Shown: positions 1 through 6,945, counted from the first letter of the stretch. The stretch is 12,512 nt of DNA from Savagea sp. (GCA_030152265.1 JASLHQ010000158.1:1-12512), one strand, 5' to 3'. Notes: a model not told the origin generated them from the sequence alone. Numbers and translations are program-made.

Positions 1-140
1 CTACAGGGCAGGTTGCCCACGTGTTACTCACCCATCCGCCGCTAACGCAAGAGGTGCAAGCACCTCTCTTGTTCGCTCGACTTGCATGTATTAGGCACGC
101 CGCCAGCGTTCGTCCTGAGCCAGGATCAAACTCTCAAAAA
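1..140 (-). rRNA. 16S ribosomal RNA, 5' end (partial)
   Basis: The reverse complement contains the universal bacterial 16S start region, GAGAGTTTGATCCTGGCTC at about 117-135, followed by the conserved ACGCTGGCGGCGTGCC stretch and, near the window edge, GGGTGAGTAACACGTGG. The V1 stem (helix 6) is a clean hairpin, GAGGTGC-TTGC-type, at 51-66. Only the first ~140 bases are present; the gene runs off the left edge. The mature 5' end is placed at about 140 by comparison with the known Bacillus 16S end, so it is uncertain by several bases. The sequence type is Bacillales; the genus is not resolved. It lies in the same direction as all the protein genes, downstream of pbuG. Confidence 0.97.
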
Positions 141-432
141 GAAAGCGATCCGCTTCGCGATACTTCGTCAACTTCAATCGCTCATTTCAGTCACGTATTG
201 AATACGCTCCTTCATTCGCTCTTTCGTTTCCTCGTCTCGCTCGCGTCTCGTTTCTTTTTCTGTTTTCACAGAAAAAGAGAAATTTGAGTAAGCTCAAATT
301 TTTGCTGGCATCTTTTATAGATGTCCAAAATGTTTGTTTCGATATCCAACGGGGTTGAATAAAGAAACGGTTTATTTCATCAACAAGTTACTGTTCAGTT
401 TTCAATGTTCATGTGCTGTCTCTCTCGACTGC
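141..432 (-). other. rRNA operon leader (no protein gene)
   Basis: This stretch between the rRNA promoter and the 16S 5' end holds no gene that I can support. It contains a boxA-like antitermination motif, TTGAAAACTGAACA, at 392-405, matching the element found in Bacillus rRNA leaders. It also holds two tandem hairpins (254-277 and 280-301) and, closer to the 16S, a purine-rich GCGAG/ACGAG-type run (about 200-250) and short GC stems around 145-180. These are as expected for the antitermination and 16S-processing leader of an rRNA operon. Which stems are RNase processing sites cannot be told from this half of the operon. Confidence 0.75.
254..301 (-). other. Tandem hairpins in the rRNA leader
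   Basis: In transcription order there is first AAATTTGAG-CTTA-CTCAAATTT (301-280, 9 bp, 4-base loop), then CTTTTTCTG-TGAAAA-CAGAAAAAG (277-254, 9 bp). The first stem is followed by a U-rich CTCTTTTTC tract, so it resembles a weak intrinsic terminator; the second could form from the same tract. Their role is not known: processing, pausing or attenuation are all possible. Confidence 0.6.
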
Positions 433-438
433 TTTATA

Positions 439-467
439 ACTATAACAAGTTATTAATATTTTGTAAA
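439..467 (-). promoter_or_regulatory. Main rRNA operon promoter, sigma-A type
   Basis: On the minus strand -35 TTTACA (467-462) and -10 TATAGT (444-439) are separated by exactly 17 bases that are very AT-rich, as is the sequence upstream. Transcription would start near 432, about 290 bases before the mature 16S end, with the boxA-like motif downstream. Position and quality fit a ribosomal RNA promoter. Confidence 0.75.
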
Positions 468-507
468 GGGTTTTTACAAAGTTTTTCTCATTTCTTTTTC
501 TCTTCCT

Positions 508-536
508 ATTATATAGCCGACTATTTTTTATTTACA
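508..536 (-). promoter_or_regulatory. Possible upstream (P1) rRNA promoter
   Basis: A perfect -10 TATAAT (513-508) lies 17 bases from a poor -35, TGTAAA (536-531). It sits about 70 bases upstream of the stronger promoter and just after the pbuG terminator. Tandem promoters are common in Bacillus rRNA operons, which is the main support; the -35 alone is weak. Confidence 0.4.
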
Positions 537-540
537 CAAA

Positions 541-598
541 ATAAAAATGCTCCACAATTGTAAACTTCTACTAACGAAATTTACATTTACGGAGCATT
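541..598 (-). terminator. Intrinsic terminator of pbuG
   Basis: AATGCTCC (598-591) pairs with GGAGCATT (553-546) and is followed by TTTATTTT. Inside the arm, TGTAAA and TTTACA (580-585 with 559-564) pair as well, giving a long two-part stem. It starts 12 bases after the pbuG stop codon and separates pbuG from the rRNA promoters. Confidence 0.85.
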
Positions 599-610
599 CA
601 TTTCTTTCTA

Positions 611-1948
611 TCAATCGGTTAAAAATGCAAAGTATGCAATAAACAATATGAATAATACGTACATGATCGGATGAATTTCTTTACGGCGACCTGCCATCAT
701 CATCGTAATTGGATAAAATACAAATCCAATCGCAATTCCTGTCGCGATACTATAAGTGAGTGGCATCGCAATCATCGTCAAAAATGCAGGAACTGCAATT
801 TCAAACTCATTCCACTTCACATCTCCTAATGTTTTCACCATTAATGCACCGACAATAATTAAAGCAGGTGCTGTCACTTCAGGTGTTACGGCCATTAAAA
901 TTGGCGAGAAAAACAAAGCGAGTATGAAAAGCAATCCTGTCACAATCGATGCAAATCCTGTTCGGGCGCCTGCCGCAACTCCAGCTGTTGACTCAACGAA
1001 TGATGTTGTCGTCGACGTACCCAAAATTGCCCCTGATACTGTCGCAACAGAATCTGACAATAAAGCTTTTCCTGCACGTGGCAATTTATCGCCCTTCATT
1101 AATCCTGCTTGTGTTGCTACAGCGACGAGCGTTCCTGCTGTATCGAAAAAGTCAACGAATAAAAATGTGATGACTACAACGACGAACGATGTCGTCATTA
1201 AAGAAGCTGGATCATTCATAATCGGTTCAAATGCCGCACCGAATGTCGGCGAAATATCTGGAACCTTTGAGACGATTGCTGTCGGCTTCGCGATGACTGA
1301 TGTCGCAATTCCTACAATCATCGTGATAATCATCCCATAAAAGATAGCACCATTAATTTTACGAACCATCATAATGACACTGATGACGAGACCAAATATA
1401 GCTAGTAAAACTGGCGCACTCGTTAAATCTCCCAATTCAACAAGCGTATTCGGATTTCCTACGATAATGTTCGCATTTTGCAAACCTAAAAATGTAATAA
1501 ATAAACCGATTCCCGCTCCAACTGCTAACTTCAATTGTTCTGGAATCGAGTTAATAATAAATTCTCTCAGTCCTGTTAACGATAAAATAATGAAAATGAT
1601 TCCTGAGAATAATACTCCTGTTAATGCTGTTTGCCAAGGAATCCCTAGTCCTAATACGACAGAAAACGCGAAGAATGCGTTCAATCCCATACCTGGAGCG
1701 AGTCCGATTGGATAGCGCGCTAACAGTCCCATTAAAATCGAACCGATTGCCGCCGCTAATGCTGTAGCAGTAAATACCGCTCCTTTATCCATGCGCATAG
1801 CGTCAGGAATATCTGGAACACCTTCTAATGAGAGCATGCCTGGATTGACCGCTAAAATGTATGCCATCGCTAAAAACGTCGTCAATCCACCGATGATCTC
1901 TCTTCTGTAATTCGTACCTAACTTTTCGAATTCGAAATAGTTTTTCAA
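611..1948 (-). CDS. pbuG: Guanine/hypoxanthine permease, NCS2 (AzgA-like) family
   Basis: This is a 445-residue integral membrane transporter that imports hypoxanthine and guanine. It begins MKNYFEFEKLGTNYRREIIG, matching the family's N-terminal motif, and carries GLTTFLAMAYILAVNPG, the GLAPGMGLNAFFAFSVV motif and the VDFFDTAGTL...GTSTTTSFVES region typical of the AzgA branch. About 12-14 hydrophobic segments span the protein. I chose the TTG at 1946-1948 because AAAAGGAAGG (1966-1957) sits 8 bases upstream and the encoded N-terminus fits the family. A longer reading from TTG at 1981 would place its start inside the riboswitch expression platform. It follows guaA, as in B. subtilis. Control is by PurR and a guanine riboswitch (see those entries). 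The substrate assignment rests on family similarity plus the riboswitch class. Confidence 0.93.
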   Translation of the reverse strand: MKNYFEFEKLGTNYRREIIGGLTTFLAMAYILAVNPGMLSLEGVPDIPDAMRMDKGAVFTATALAAAIGSILMGLLARYPIGLAPGMGLNAFFAFSVVLGLGIPWQTALTGVLFSGIIFIILSLTGLREFIINSIPEQLKLAVGAGIGLFITFLGLQNANIIVGNPNTLVELGDLTSAPVLLAIFGLVISVIMMVRKINGAIFYGMIITMIVGIATSVIAKPTAIVSKVPDISPTFGAAFEPIMNDPASLMTTSFVVVVITFLFVDFFDTAGTLVAVATQAGLMKGDKLPRAGKALLSDSVATVSGAILGTSTTTSFVESTAGVAAGARTGFASIVTGLLFILALFFSPILMAVTPEVTAPALIIVGALMVKTLGDVKWNEFEIAVPAFLTMIAMPLTYSIATGIAIGFVFYPITMMMAGRRKEIHPIMYVLFILFIAYFAFLTD

Positions 1949-1954
1949 CTGAGT

Positions 1955-2003
1955 AACCTTCCTTTTGTTCGCACAGTACAATCTAAGGTTTTATTGGATC
2001 GTA
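1955..2003 (-). promoter_or_regulatory. Riboswitch expression platform, probably translational
   Basis: Two mutually exclusive folds are visible. In the ON fold the 3' strand of aptamer stem P1, TACGATC (2003-1997), pairs with GATTGTA (1983-1977), 7 bp with one G-U. In the OFF fold AACCTT (1990-1985) pairs with AAGGTT (1960-1955), which overlaps the Shine-Dalgarno sequence AAGGAAGG. A helper stem, TTGT (1981-1978) with ACAA (1968-1965), would extend it. TTGT is part of the ON helix, so the two folds exclude each other. No U-tract follows either helix. This reads as ligand-bound P1 forcing sequestration of the ribosome binding site. It is an inference from pairing only. Confidence 0.6.
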
Positions 2004-2064
2004 GTTGAAGTTTTTACGGAACTTCAGTAGAAACGTTTGAGCCATATTCTCAAATTTATACGAT
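1998..2064 (-). promoter_or_regulatory. Purine riboswitch aptamer, guanine/hypoxanthine class
   Basis: All elements of the purine aptamer are present in order: P1 ATCGTA/TACGAT (2064-2059 with 2003-1998), TATAA junction, P2 TTTGAG/CTCAAA, loop 2 AATATGG, junction GTTTCTAC, P3 TGAAGTT/AACTTCA, loop 3 CCGTAAA and the closing junction ACTAC. The base equivalent to position 74 of the B. subtilis xpt aptamer is C, which specifies guanine and hypoxanthine rather than adenine. It lies 49 bases upstream of the pbuG start codon, so rising guanine or hypoxanthine should lower synthesis of the importer. Confidence 0.95.
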
Positions 2065-2082
2065 GCGCTATTTAATACATTC

Positions 2083-2111
2083 AATATACCGCCTTTCCTC
2101 TAAAAAAACAA
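2083..2111 (-). promoter_or_regulatory. pbuG promoter, sigma-A type
   Basis: On the minus strand -35 TTGTTT (2111-2106) and -10 TATATT (2088-2083) are 17 bases apart. The predicted start, near 2076, is about 12 bases ahead of the riboswitch aptamer, as expected for a riboswitch-led transcript. The PurR operator lies immediately upstream of the -35. Confidence 0.75.
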
Positions 2112-2115
2112 TACC

Positions 2116-2159
2116 ATTTCCGAACATTAATCAAATATTCCACTTGATTATTCGTCCGA
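2116..2159 (-). promoter_or_regulatory. PurR operator (paired PurBoxes) of pbuG
   Basis: ATTTCCGAACATT on the plus strand (2116-2128) matches the Bacillus PurBox consensus AWWWCCGAACWWT at every position. An inverted, degenerate partner (2147-2159; minus strand TCGGACGAATAAT) keeps the CGAA core and the AAT end. The two CGAA cores are 26 bases apart in opposite orientation, which equals the known arrangement of two inverted 14-base boxes separated by 16-17 bases. PurR with PRPP as effector controls pbuG in B. subtilis, so this fits. The second box is weak on its own. Confidence 0.75.
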
Positions 2160-2172
2160 TATCCGAATGAAC

Positions 2173-2212
2173 AAAAAAGCTCTTGCGACACAAAGTGTGT
2201 CAACAAGAGCTT
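2173..2212 (-). terminator. Intrinsic terminator of guaA
   Basis: AAGCTCTTG (2212-2204) pairs with CAAGAGCTT (2185-2177), with inner GACAC/GTGTC pairing, and six Ts follow on the minus strand. It begins 4 bases after the guaA stop codon and isolates guaA from the pbuG promoter. Confidence 0.93.
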
Positions 2213-2216
2213 CGTA

Positions 2217-3743
2217 TTATTCCCACTCAATCGTGCCTGGTGGTTTTGCTGTGATGTCGTAGACGACGCGGTTTACGTGTTCTACTTCATCTGTGATGCG
2301 CGTGCTAATTTTTTCTAAAAGATCCCATGGAATGCGTGCCCAGTCTGACGTCATACCGTCTACTGAGTGCACGGCACGAATGCCGATCGCATGGTCGTAC
2401 GTACGTTTTTCATCGCGTTTTCCGACTGAGCGGATGTTCGGTAATACAGTGAAGTATTGCCAAATATCGCGGTCGAGTCCTGCTTTTGCGATTTCTTCGC
2501 GTAAAATCCAATCTGATTCGCGAACGATTTTTAATTTCTCTTCCGTTACTTCTCCGAGTACGCGAATGCCAAGTCCTGGACCTGGGAATGGTTGGCGCCA
2601 AACGATTTCTTCTGGAAGACCTAATTCTAAACCGAGCTTACGAACTTCATCTTTAAAGAGCGCTGTTAATGGCTCGATGAGTTCGAACTCTAAATCTTCC
2701 GGTAATCCTCCAACGTTATGGTGAGATTTAATCGTTTCTGATGTCGCTGTTCCACTTTCGATAACGTCCGCATAAATCGTACCTTGCGCTAAATAGTCGA
2801 TACCTTCTAATTTTGCCGCTTCATCATCGAAGACGTAAATGAATTCGTTTCCGATAATTTTACGTTTTTGTTCAGGATCCGTTACGCCTTTTAATTTTCC
2901 TAAGAAGCGATCTTTCGCATCCACTTTGATGAAGTTCATATTGAATTTTCCTTGGAATGTTTCAACGACGCTCTCTGCTTCCCCTTTACGGAGTAAACCG
3001 TGATCGACGAAAATACACGTTAATTGATTGCCGATCGCTTTATGAACGAGCGCTGCAACGACTGACGAATCAACGCCACCGCTCAATGCGCATAACACAT
3101 TTTTATCTCCTACTGTGCTGCGAATACGTTCAACTTCCATATCGACGAAATATTTCATCGTCCATTCATCTGTCGCTTTACAAATGTCGTAAATGAAACG
3201 TTTTAATAACTCTTTACCGCCTTCTGAAGCCGAAAGTTCTGGATGGTATTGTACACCGTAAACTTGCGCTTCATCGTTCGCAATGACGTCATCTCCTGCG
3301 AGACGTTCAAAACCTGTTGGTAAATTTGTAATTTCGTATTGCTCAACAAATTGAACTGTCAATGTTGATTGTTGTTCGTATAAAGTAGAGGCTGGCACTT
3401 GAATTTCTTCTTGTGCATCGAGGACGTCGCGTTTTTGCACCGCTCCACCGAATTGTTCAATGACTTCTTTCACTCCTGAACTAATCGCAAGCACCGGAAT
3501 ATCCAATTTGAAAATGTTTGGATCCACCGTTAATTCATACTTCTCGATTACGTCGAGTGTTCCACCTGATAAAATGACACCTGCTGCATTCATCGCTTGA
3601 ATCTGTTCTGCTGTCGTCGTGTGGACGTGAAGCTCACTATACATCCCTAATTCACGAATCGTACGCGTCAATAACTGATTGTGTGCGCTACCTAAGTCAA
3701 TAACGACAATTTTCTGTTGTGCACTTAATAAAGGCGCTGCCAT
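2217..3743 (-). CDS. guaA: GMP synthase with apparently dead glutaminase domain
   Basis: This 508-residue protein makes GMP from XMP with ATP and an amino donor. Residues about 10-190 are a class I glutamine amidotransferase fold and 195-390 the ATP-pyrophosphatase domain, with the P-loop SGGVDSS at 221-227 and FVDHGLLRKGE. The rest is the conserved dimerisation domain, ending in the hallmark PPGTIEWE. The synthetase half is typical. The amidotransferase half is not: the nucleophile motif GICYGM reads AISSGV, so Ser88 replaces Cys (codon AGT at 3482-3480). GSQYNQ reads GSAHNQ, SGGP reads SGGT, and the WMSHGD motif is absent. His167 and Glu169 (YHPE) remain. Ser88 and His167 are 79 apart against 95 in the E. 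coli enzyme (C86, H181). The frame is intact, so it is not a pseudogene; ammonia-dependent activity is inferred. The start has AGAGGT 6 bases upstream. Confidence 0.92.
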   Translation of the reverse strand: MAAPLLSAQQKIVVIDLGSAHNQLLTRTIRELGMYSELHVHTTTAEQIQAMNAAGVILSGGTLDVIEKYELTVDPNIFKLDIPVLAISSGVKEVIEQFGGAVQKRDVLDAQEEIQVPASTLYEQQSTLTVQFVEQYEITNLPTGFERLAGDDVIANDEAQVYGVQYHPELSASEGGKELLKRFIYDICKATDEWTMKYFVDMEVERIRSTVGDKNVLCALSGGVDSSVVAALVHKAIGNQLTCIFVDHGLLRKGEAESVVETFQGKFNMNFIKVDAKDRFLGKLKGVTDPEQKRKIIGNEFIYVFDDEAAKLEGIDYLAQGTIYADVIESGTATSETIKSHHNVGGLPEDLEFELIEPLTALFKDEVRKLGLELGLPEEIVWRQPFPGPGLGIRVLGEVTEEKLKIVRESDWILREEIAKAGLDRDIWQYFTVLPNIRSVGKRDEKRTYDHAIGIRAVHSVDGMTSDWARIPWDLLEKISTRITDEVEHVNRVVYDITAKPPGTIEWE

Positions 3744-3770
3744 GTTTTTACCTCTTTCTCTCTTAAAATT

Positions 3771-3809
3771 AAGTGATATGACTCACTTGCGTTGAAAAAA
3801 TTTTCAACG
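3771..3809 (-). promoter_or_regulatory. Inverted repeats in the guaA 5' untranslated region
   Basis: Two dyads lie between the guaA promoter and start codon: CGTTGAAAA/TTTTCAACG (3809-3790, nearly gapless) and AAGTGA-GTCATA-TCACTT (3788-3771), the latter followed by AATTTTAAG. They could be a protein-binding operator, a weak attenuator or an mRNA-stabilising fold. I do not recognise either as a known regulator site, and neither has a good terminator U-tract. Confidence 0.45.
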
Positions 3810-3822
3810 TTCGATTGCGTTC

Positions 3823-3851
3823 ATTTTACTCGTAAAATGGATAGAAATCAA
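3823..3851 (-). promoter_or_regulatory. guaA promoter, sigma-A type
   Basis: -35 TTGATT (3851-3846) and -10 TAAAAT (3828-3823) are 17 bases apart on the minus strand. The -35 overlaps the stop codon of the upstream transglutaminase-like gene. Transcription would start near 3816, leaving a leader of about 73 bases. This gives guaA expression independent of the MoxR/DUF58/TGc operon, for which I see no convincing terminator before guaA. Confidence 0.65.
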
Positions 3852-5866
3852 CCGTCAACCTGTTCTAAAACGCGGTCTATCAATTGTTGCAAACGCAACC
3901 ATTCAGTTTTTTCAAGCATTCCATTATAAAGCAATTTTTCATAAATTTTCGTGCACTCGATGAAATCTTCGAGGTTTAGTTCATCCGACACTTTTGTCGC
4001 AAACGTTAAATACGTTTCTGCTTCATGGCGTTCGAACCCTTTTTTCTTAAGCTTCCTCAAAACCCGTTCATATTCTGTCGGCACTTTTTCCGTTATCGGT
4101 CGTTCACGGCGCTGATATTTATAAAGGTAATACATACCACCGATTAGAGCTCCTAGGATGATGATGATAATTGGCCATTTATTCCGAGGTGATGCGACGT
4201 TTTCAGGCGATGATTGCTCCTCTTCTTCTATTTCTTCACGTTCTTGCTCTACTTCTGGAGTTGCTTCTCGCTCTTCATAAAAGTCTGCAGGGTTCGTGAA
4301 AGTGAGTGTCGGTTCAAACGGAACCCAACCTTCCTCTTTCATATACACTTCTACCCAAGAGTGCGCATCGTTTTGAGTGATTGTATGGACGATTTCTCCT
4401 TCTTCATAATGCTGTTCACCGAATGCGTACCCCTTCGCCCAACGCGCAGGAATACCTAATGAACGCAACATGACGACCATCGAGGTTGAATAGTTATCAC
4501 AGTAACCAACTTGAGATTCGAATAAAAATTGATCGACGTAATCTTCACCGTCCTGAGGAATTGGCACATTCGTCTTATCGTATACGTAACCATTCTCCGC
4601 AAAATAATGCTCTACTGCTTTCACTTGATCATATACATTGTCATACGGCTCTACAACCGACGCCGCAAGCTCTCGCACACGTTGTGGCAAACTATCCGGC
4701 AATTGTAAATAACGTCCGATTGGTTCACTCGCATAATCTTCAAGTTGTAGAGTACGCATGTAATCGACAGAATATGCCTCTTTTCGAACGGCCACCTGAT
4801 AAGTCGTAACATCGACCACATCATAACTTGCATAAGCACGCAGTCGATCATATTCTTCTTCCAACGTAAACACCGCAGCCCCTCCTCCATCTAAAGGAGT
4901 CGCCCCTTCCATTTGATACGGATAAGGAGCATACGGTAATGGATGTAGTAATTGAATCGTATATTTTTCATACGAACTCATCGAATCGACAAAAGGTAAT
5001 GTAACCTTGCGATGTTCTTCTTCTGTATTCGCCCAACCTTTCGACGTATACGTATCTTTCGTTTCAATCTTCCAATATTGTTTCGCCGGGCCTTTCACTT
5101 TCATCACGACCGCATCGTTATCTTGAATCGTGCCACCTAGCTGTTCGTCATCTTCACTATATCCGGTCGCTTTATCTTGTTGTGACCCACGATCCGACAA
5201 TAACATTTGGTCCCCTGAAGTCGGTAAGAAAAATGCCACTCCCCAAACGATAGCGACCGCTGCTATTTGACTAATTAATGCCGCTTTCCAATTGTGCGGA
5301 AGCTTGCGTTCAGACATGCGATACCAATACATCGCTACTAAAATGATAAAGCAATACGCCATCACTTTCGGAATGACGAGCGTGCTGTCATACGTACCGA
5401 AAATATGAAGAACAATGAAAAATGTCCACGTGACGATTACGAACAAGAAAAGACGCTTCATATAGTCCGTCCAATAATGAATGAAATAGGTAAACATCCA
5501 TAATAAAACGAAAAATAATAACGTTCGAAATTCATTCGTTAACCATTCAATATCCCACATGAAAAGAAAAGGAACATTCCATTCATATTGTTCTTTCAAA
5601 AATGGCCATATTTCTCGCCACGTCGCATTTTCATTAAAGATTTTCGTCGTTAATGCGATCAATAAAAATAATTTGAGAGGGAAGCTAATAAACCAACGCG
5701 CTCTTAAAAAGTATAAAGTTAAGCTGAAACTAATAAAAAGAAGAAAGTGAAAACGAGAGCCTGAGTGAGTCACCGCTAAAATGGGCGTTAACCATTCTGC
5801 CAAAATAAAAAAGCTACTCACATAAATGACAAGACGGGACAGTATAGAAATTTGCGTTCTCGTCAT
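3848..5866 (-). CDS. Membrane transglutaminase-like (TGc) protein, YebA-like
   Basis: This 672-residue membrane protein resembles B. subtilis YebA. About seven hydrophobic segments lie in residues 8-215. An outside-facing region follows with a papain-like transglutaminase core: Cys456 in VGYCDNYS, His502 in NDAHSWVEV and Glu518 in WVPFEPT. The last position is Asp in many transglutaminases, but Glu is common in this branch. A very acidic linker (about 531-551) leads to a further membrane segment (564-584) and a cytoplasmic C-terminal DUF4129-like tail. Its start overlaps the preceding gene's stop (ATGA), with GGAGGGTG just upstream, so the two are translationally coupled. The usual partners are MoxR ATPase and DUF58, both present upstream. 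Substrate and reaction are unknown; protease or cross-linking activity on envelope proteins is possible. Confidence 0.88.
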   Translation of the reverse strand: MTRTQISILSRLVIYVSSFFILAEWLTPILAVTHSGSRFHFLLFISFSLTLYFLRARWFISFPLKLFLLIALTTKIFNENATWREIWPFLKEQYEWNVPFLFMWDIEWLTNEFRTLLFFVLLWMFTYFIHYWTDYMKRLFLFVIVTWTFFIVLHIFGTYDSTLVIPKVMAYCFIILVAMYWYRMSERKLPHNWKAALISQIAAVAIVWGVAFFLPTSGDQMLLSDRGSQQDKATGYSEDDEQLGGTIQDNDAVVMKVKGPAKQYWKIETKDTYTSKGWANTEEEHRKVTLPFVDSMSSYEKYTIQLLHPLPYAPYPYQMEGATPLDGGGAAVFTLEEEYDRLRAYASYDVVDVTTYQVAVRKEAYSVDYMRTLQLEDYASEPIGRYLQLPDSLPQRVRELAASVVEPYDNVYDQVKAVEHYFAENGYVYDKTNVPIPQDGEDYVDQFLFESQVGYCDNYSTSMVVMLRSLGIPARWAKGYAFGEQHYEEGEIVHTITQNDAHSWVEVYMKEEGWVPFEPTLTFTNPADFYEEREATPEVEQEREEIEEEEQSSPENVASPRNKWPIIIIILGALIGGMYYLYKYQRRERPITEKVPTEYERVLRKLKKKGFERHEAETYLTFATKVSDELNLEDFIECTKIYEKLLYNGMLEKTEWLRLQQLIDRVLEQVDG

Positions 5867-6945
5867 CCTTCACCCTCCTCACGAACCGGAATGTACACTA
5901 TTTGGGAAACGATTTTAGGTTTTTCTTTGGAGACGACATAAATGAACAATTTCAGAGCAGGCGCCACTTGATAAAACGGCGCTTCCGTCGCACTCGTTAT
6001 AAGTATCATTCCTTCTACTTGTTGAAAGGCTTCAGCAGTCACAGCAGTAGACGAAGGAGTCGCCATCGCCAATGATTGCCGCACTCGTTCATACGTTACC
6101 GCGTCCGCCACTTCCACCCGCTCTCCGATATGTTGCATCGATTGATACACGAAAGGGATTCCTTGTGTATAAAAATAATAGAGACAAGTCATCGCGAATG
6201 AGAGCCGCTCTTCAAAGCACTGCTCCCCATACAAATCTAAACCGACTGTAATAGGCGAACGAACAGGTTCTTCATATTGCTTCGTCACAAACTCCCCGTG
6301 TTTTGCGGACACTTTCCAATGAATATCTTTTAACGGATCGCCTTGCACATAAGCTCGCAAATTCGAAAGGTCTGTACCATGAAGATGTCTCGGTTTTTCA
6401 TATTTGGTCCCTTCCGTCAACCATTGTTGCTCACGTTGAATATGACGTAAATACATCGCATTCACTCGTGGATAAACGTAAAAGTTCACATTCGTAACAC
6501 GATTCGTTTTTTTACGAATGAGTTGAAAAACATCGTGCGCTTCCCATGTAATATTGCGCAAATGATAGTGTCCACGCGTTAAGTCATCCAATGAATATTC
6601 GACTTGCCATTCTTTGCGAAACCCGACATATAAGGCATACGATTGCCTACGTGTTTCACTTTGACTCGTCCACGTTTCAATGCCTCTCAGAAAAAATAGA
6701 GGAAAGCGATTATTTCGTCGATACGTTTGGCGAATGAGACGTTGTCTAGGAATATTTGTCTCTACCACTTCCGTACTCACTTGAATACGGGAGTACGGAT
6801 AAACGGATAGTAAAAGGGCGTACACGATGAAAGGAGTTAAACTGTATACCGTAAACAAAATGACGGATTGCTGTTCCACCCAACCGAGTATACAAAGTGC
6901 GATAAAAAATAAAGCTAATCCAATCGCTCGCCAATCGAATGTCAT
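5863..6945 (-). CDS. DUF58 domain protein, YeaD-like
   Basis: This is a 360-residue protein of unknown biochemical function. Two hydrophobic segments (about 7-22 and 27-48) anchor it in the membrane. The signature DUF58 motif lies at 195-227: LRAYVQGDPLKDIHWKVSAK, then the conserved KQYEEP. A von Willebrand A-like fold is usual for this family downstream of the motif (here PITVGLDLYG from 231), though the metal-binding residues cannot be confirmed by eye. The start ATG overlaps the MoxR gene's stop (ATGA) and has TTGGAG 7 bases upstream. MoxR-DUF58-TGc triplets are widespread; by analogy with other MoxR-VWA pairs the ATPase may remodel or load this protein. That role is inferred. Confidence 0.88.
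   Translation of the reverse strand: MTFDWRAIGLALFFIALCILGWVEQQSVILFTVYSLTPFIVYALLLSVYPYSRIQVSTEVVETNIPRQRLIRQTYRRNNRFPLFFLRGIETWTSQSETRRQSYALYVGFRKEWQVEYSLDDLTRGHYHLRNITWEAHDVFQLIRKKTNRVTNVNFYVYPRVNAMYLRHIQREQQWLTEGTKYEKPRHLHGTDLSNLRAYVQGDPLKDIHWKVSAKHGEFVTKQYEEPVRSPITVGLDLYGEQCFEERLSFAMTCLYYFYTQGIPFVYQSMQHIGERVEVADAVTYERVRQSLAMATPSSTAVTAEAFQQVEGMILITSATEAPFYQVAPALKLFIYVVSKEKPKIVSQIVYIPVREEGEG

Noticed and set aside
21..287. 88-residue open frame on the plus strand
   Set aside because: It lies antisense to the 16S rRNA 5' end and its leader, with no ribosome binding site of note; it is a shadow of the rRNA gene.
756..1340. 194-residue open frame on the plus strand opposite pbuG
   Set aside because: It is an antisense shadow of the permease's hydrophobic codons; composition is Ala/Val/Thr/Ile-rich and no homology or start signal supports it.
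1949..1981. Longer pbuG reading from TTG at 1981
   Set aside because: Adds 11 residues (starting MYCANKRK) with no family match, has no ribosome binding site upstream, and would begin inside the riboswitch platform; the TTG at 1948 has AAGGAAGG at the right distance.
2217..3743. guaA as a pseudogene
   Set aside because: The frame is intact at normal length, the synthetase and dimerisation domains are conserved, and promoter, ribosome binding site and terminator are all present, so altered function is more likely than decay.
3800..3825. PurR box upstream of guaA (ATCGAACGTT on the minus strand)
   Set aside because: Only the CGAAC core and the trailing TT match, and no inverted TTCG core lies at the required 26-base spacing, unlike the pair upstream of pbuG.
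3822..3839. CATTTTAC/GTAAAATG dyad as the terminator of the transglutaminase gene
   Set aside because: The loop would be only 2 bases, the stem is AT-rich and no U-tract follows; the sequence is better explained as the guaA -10 region.
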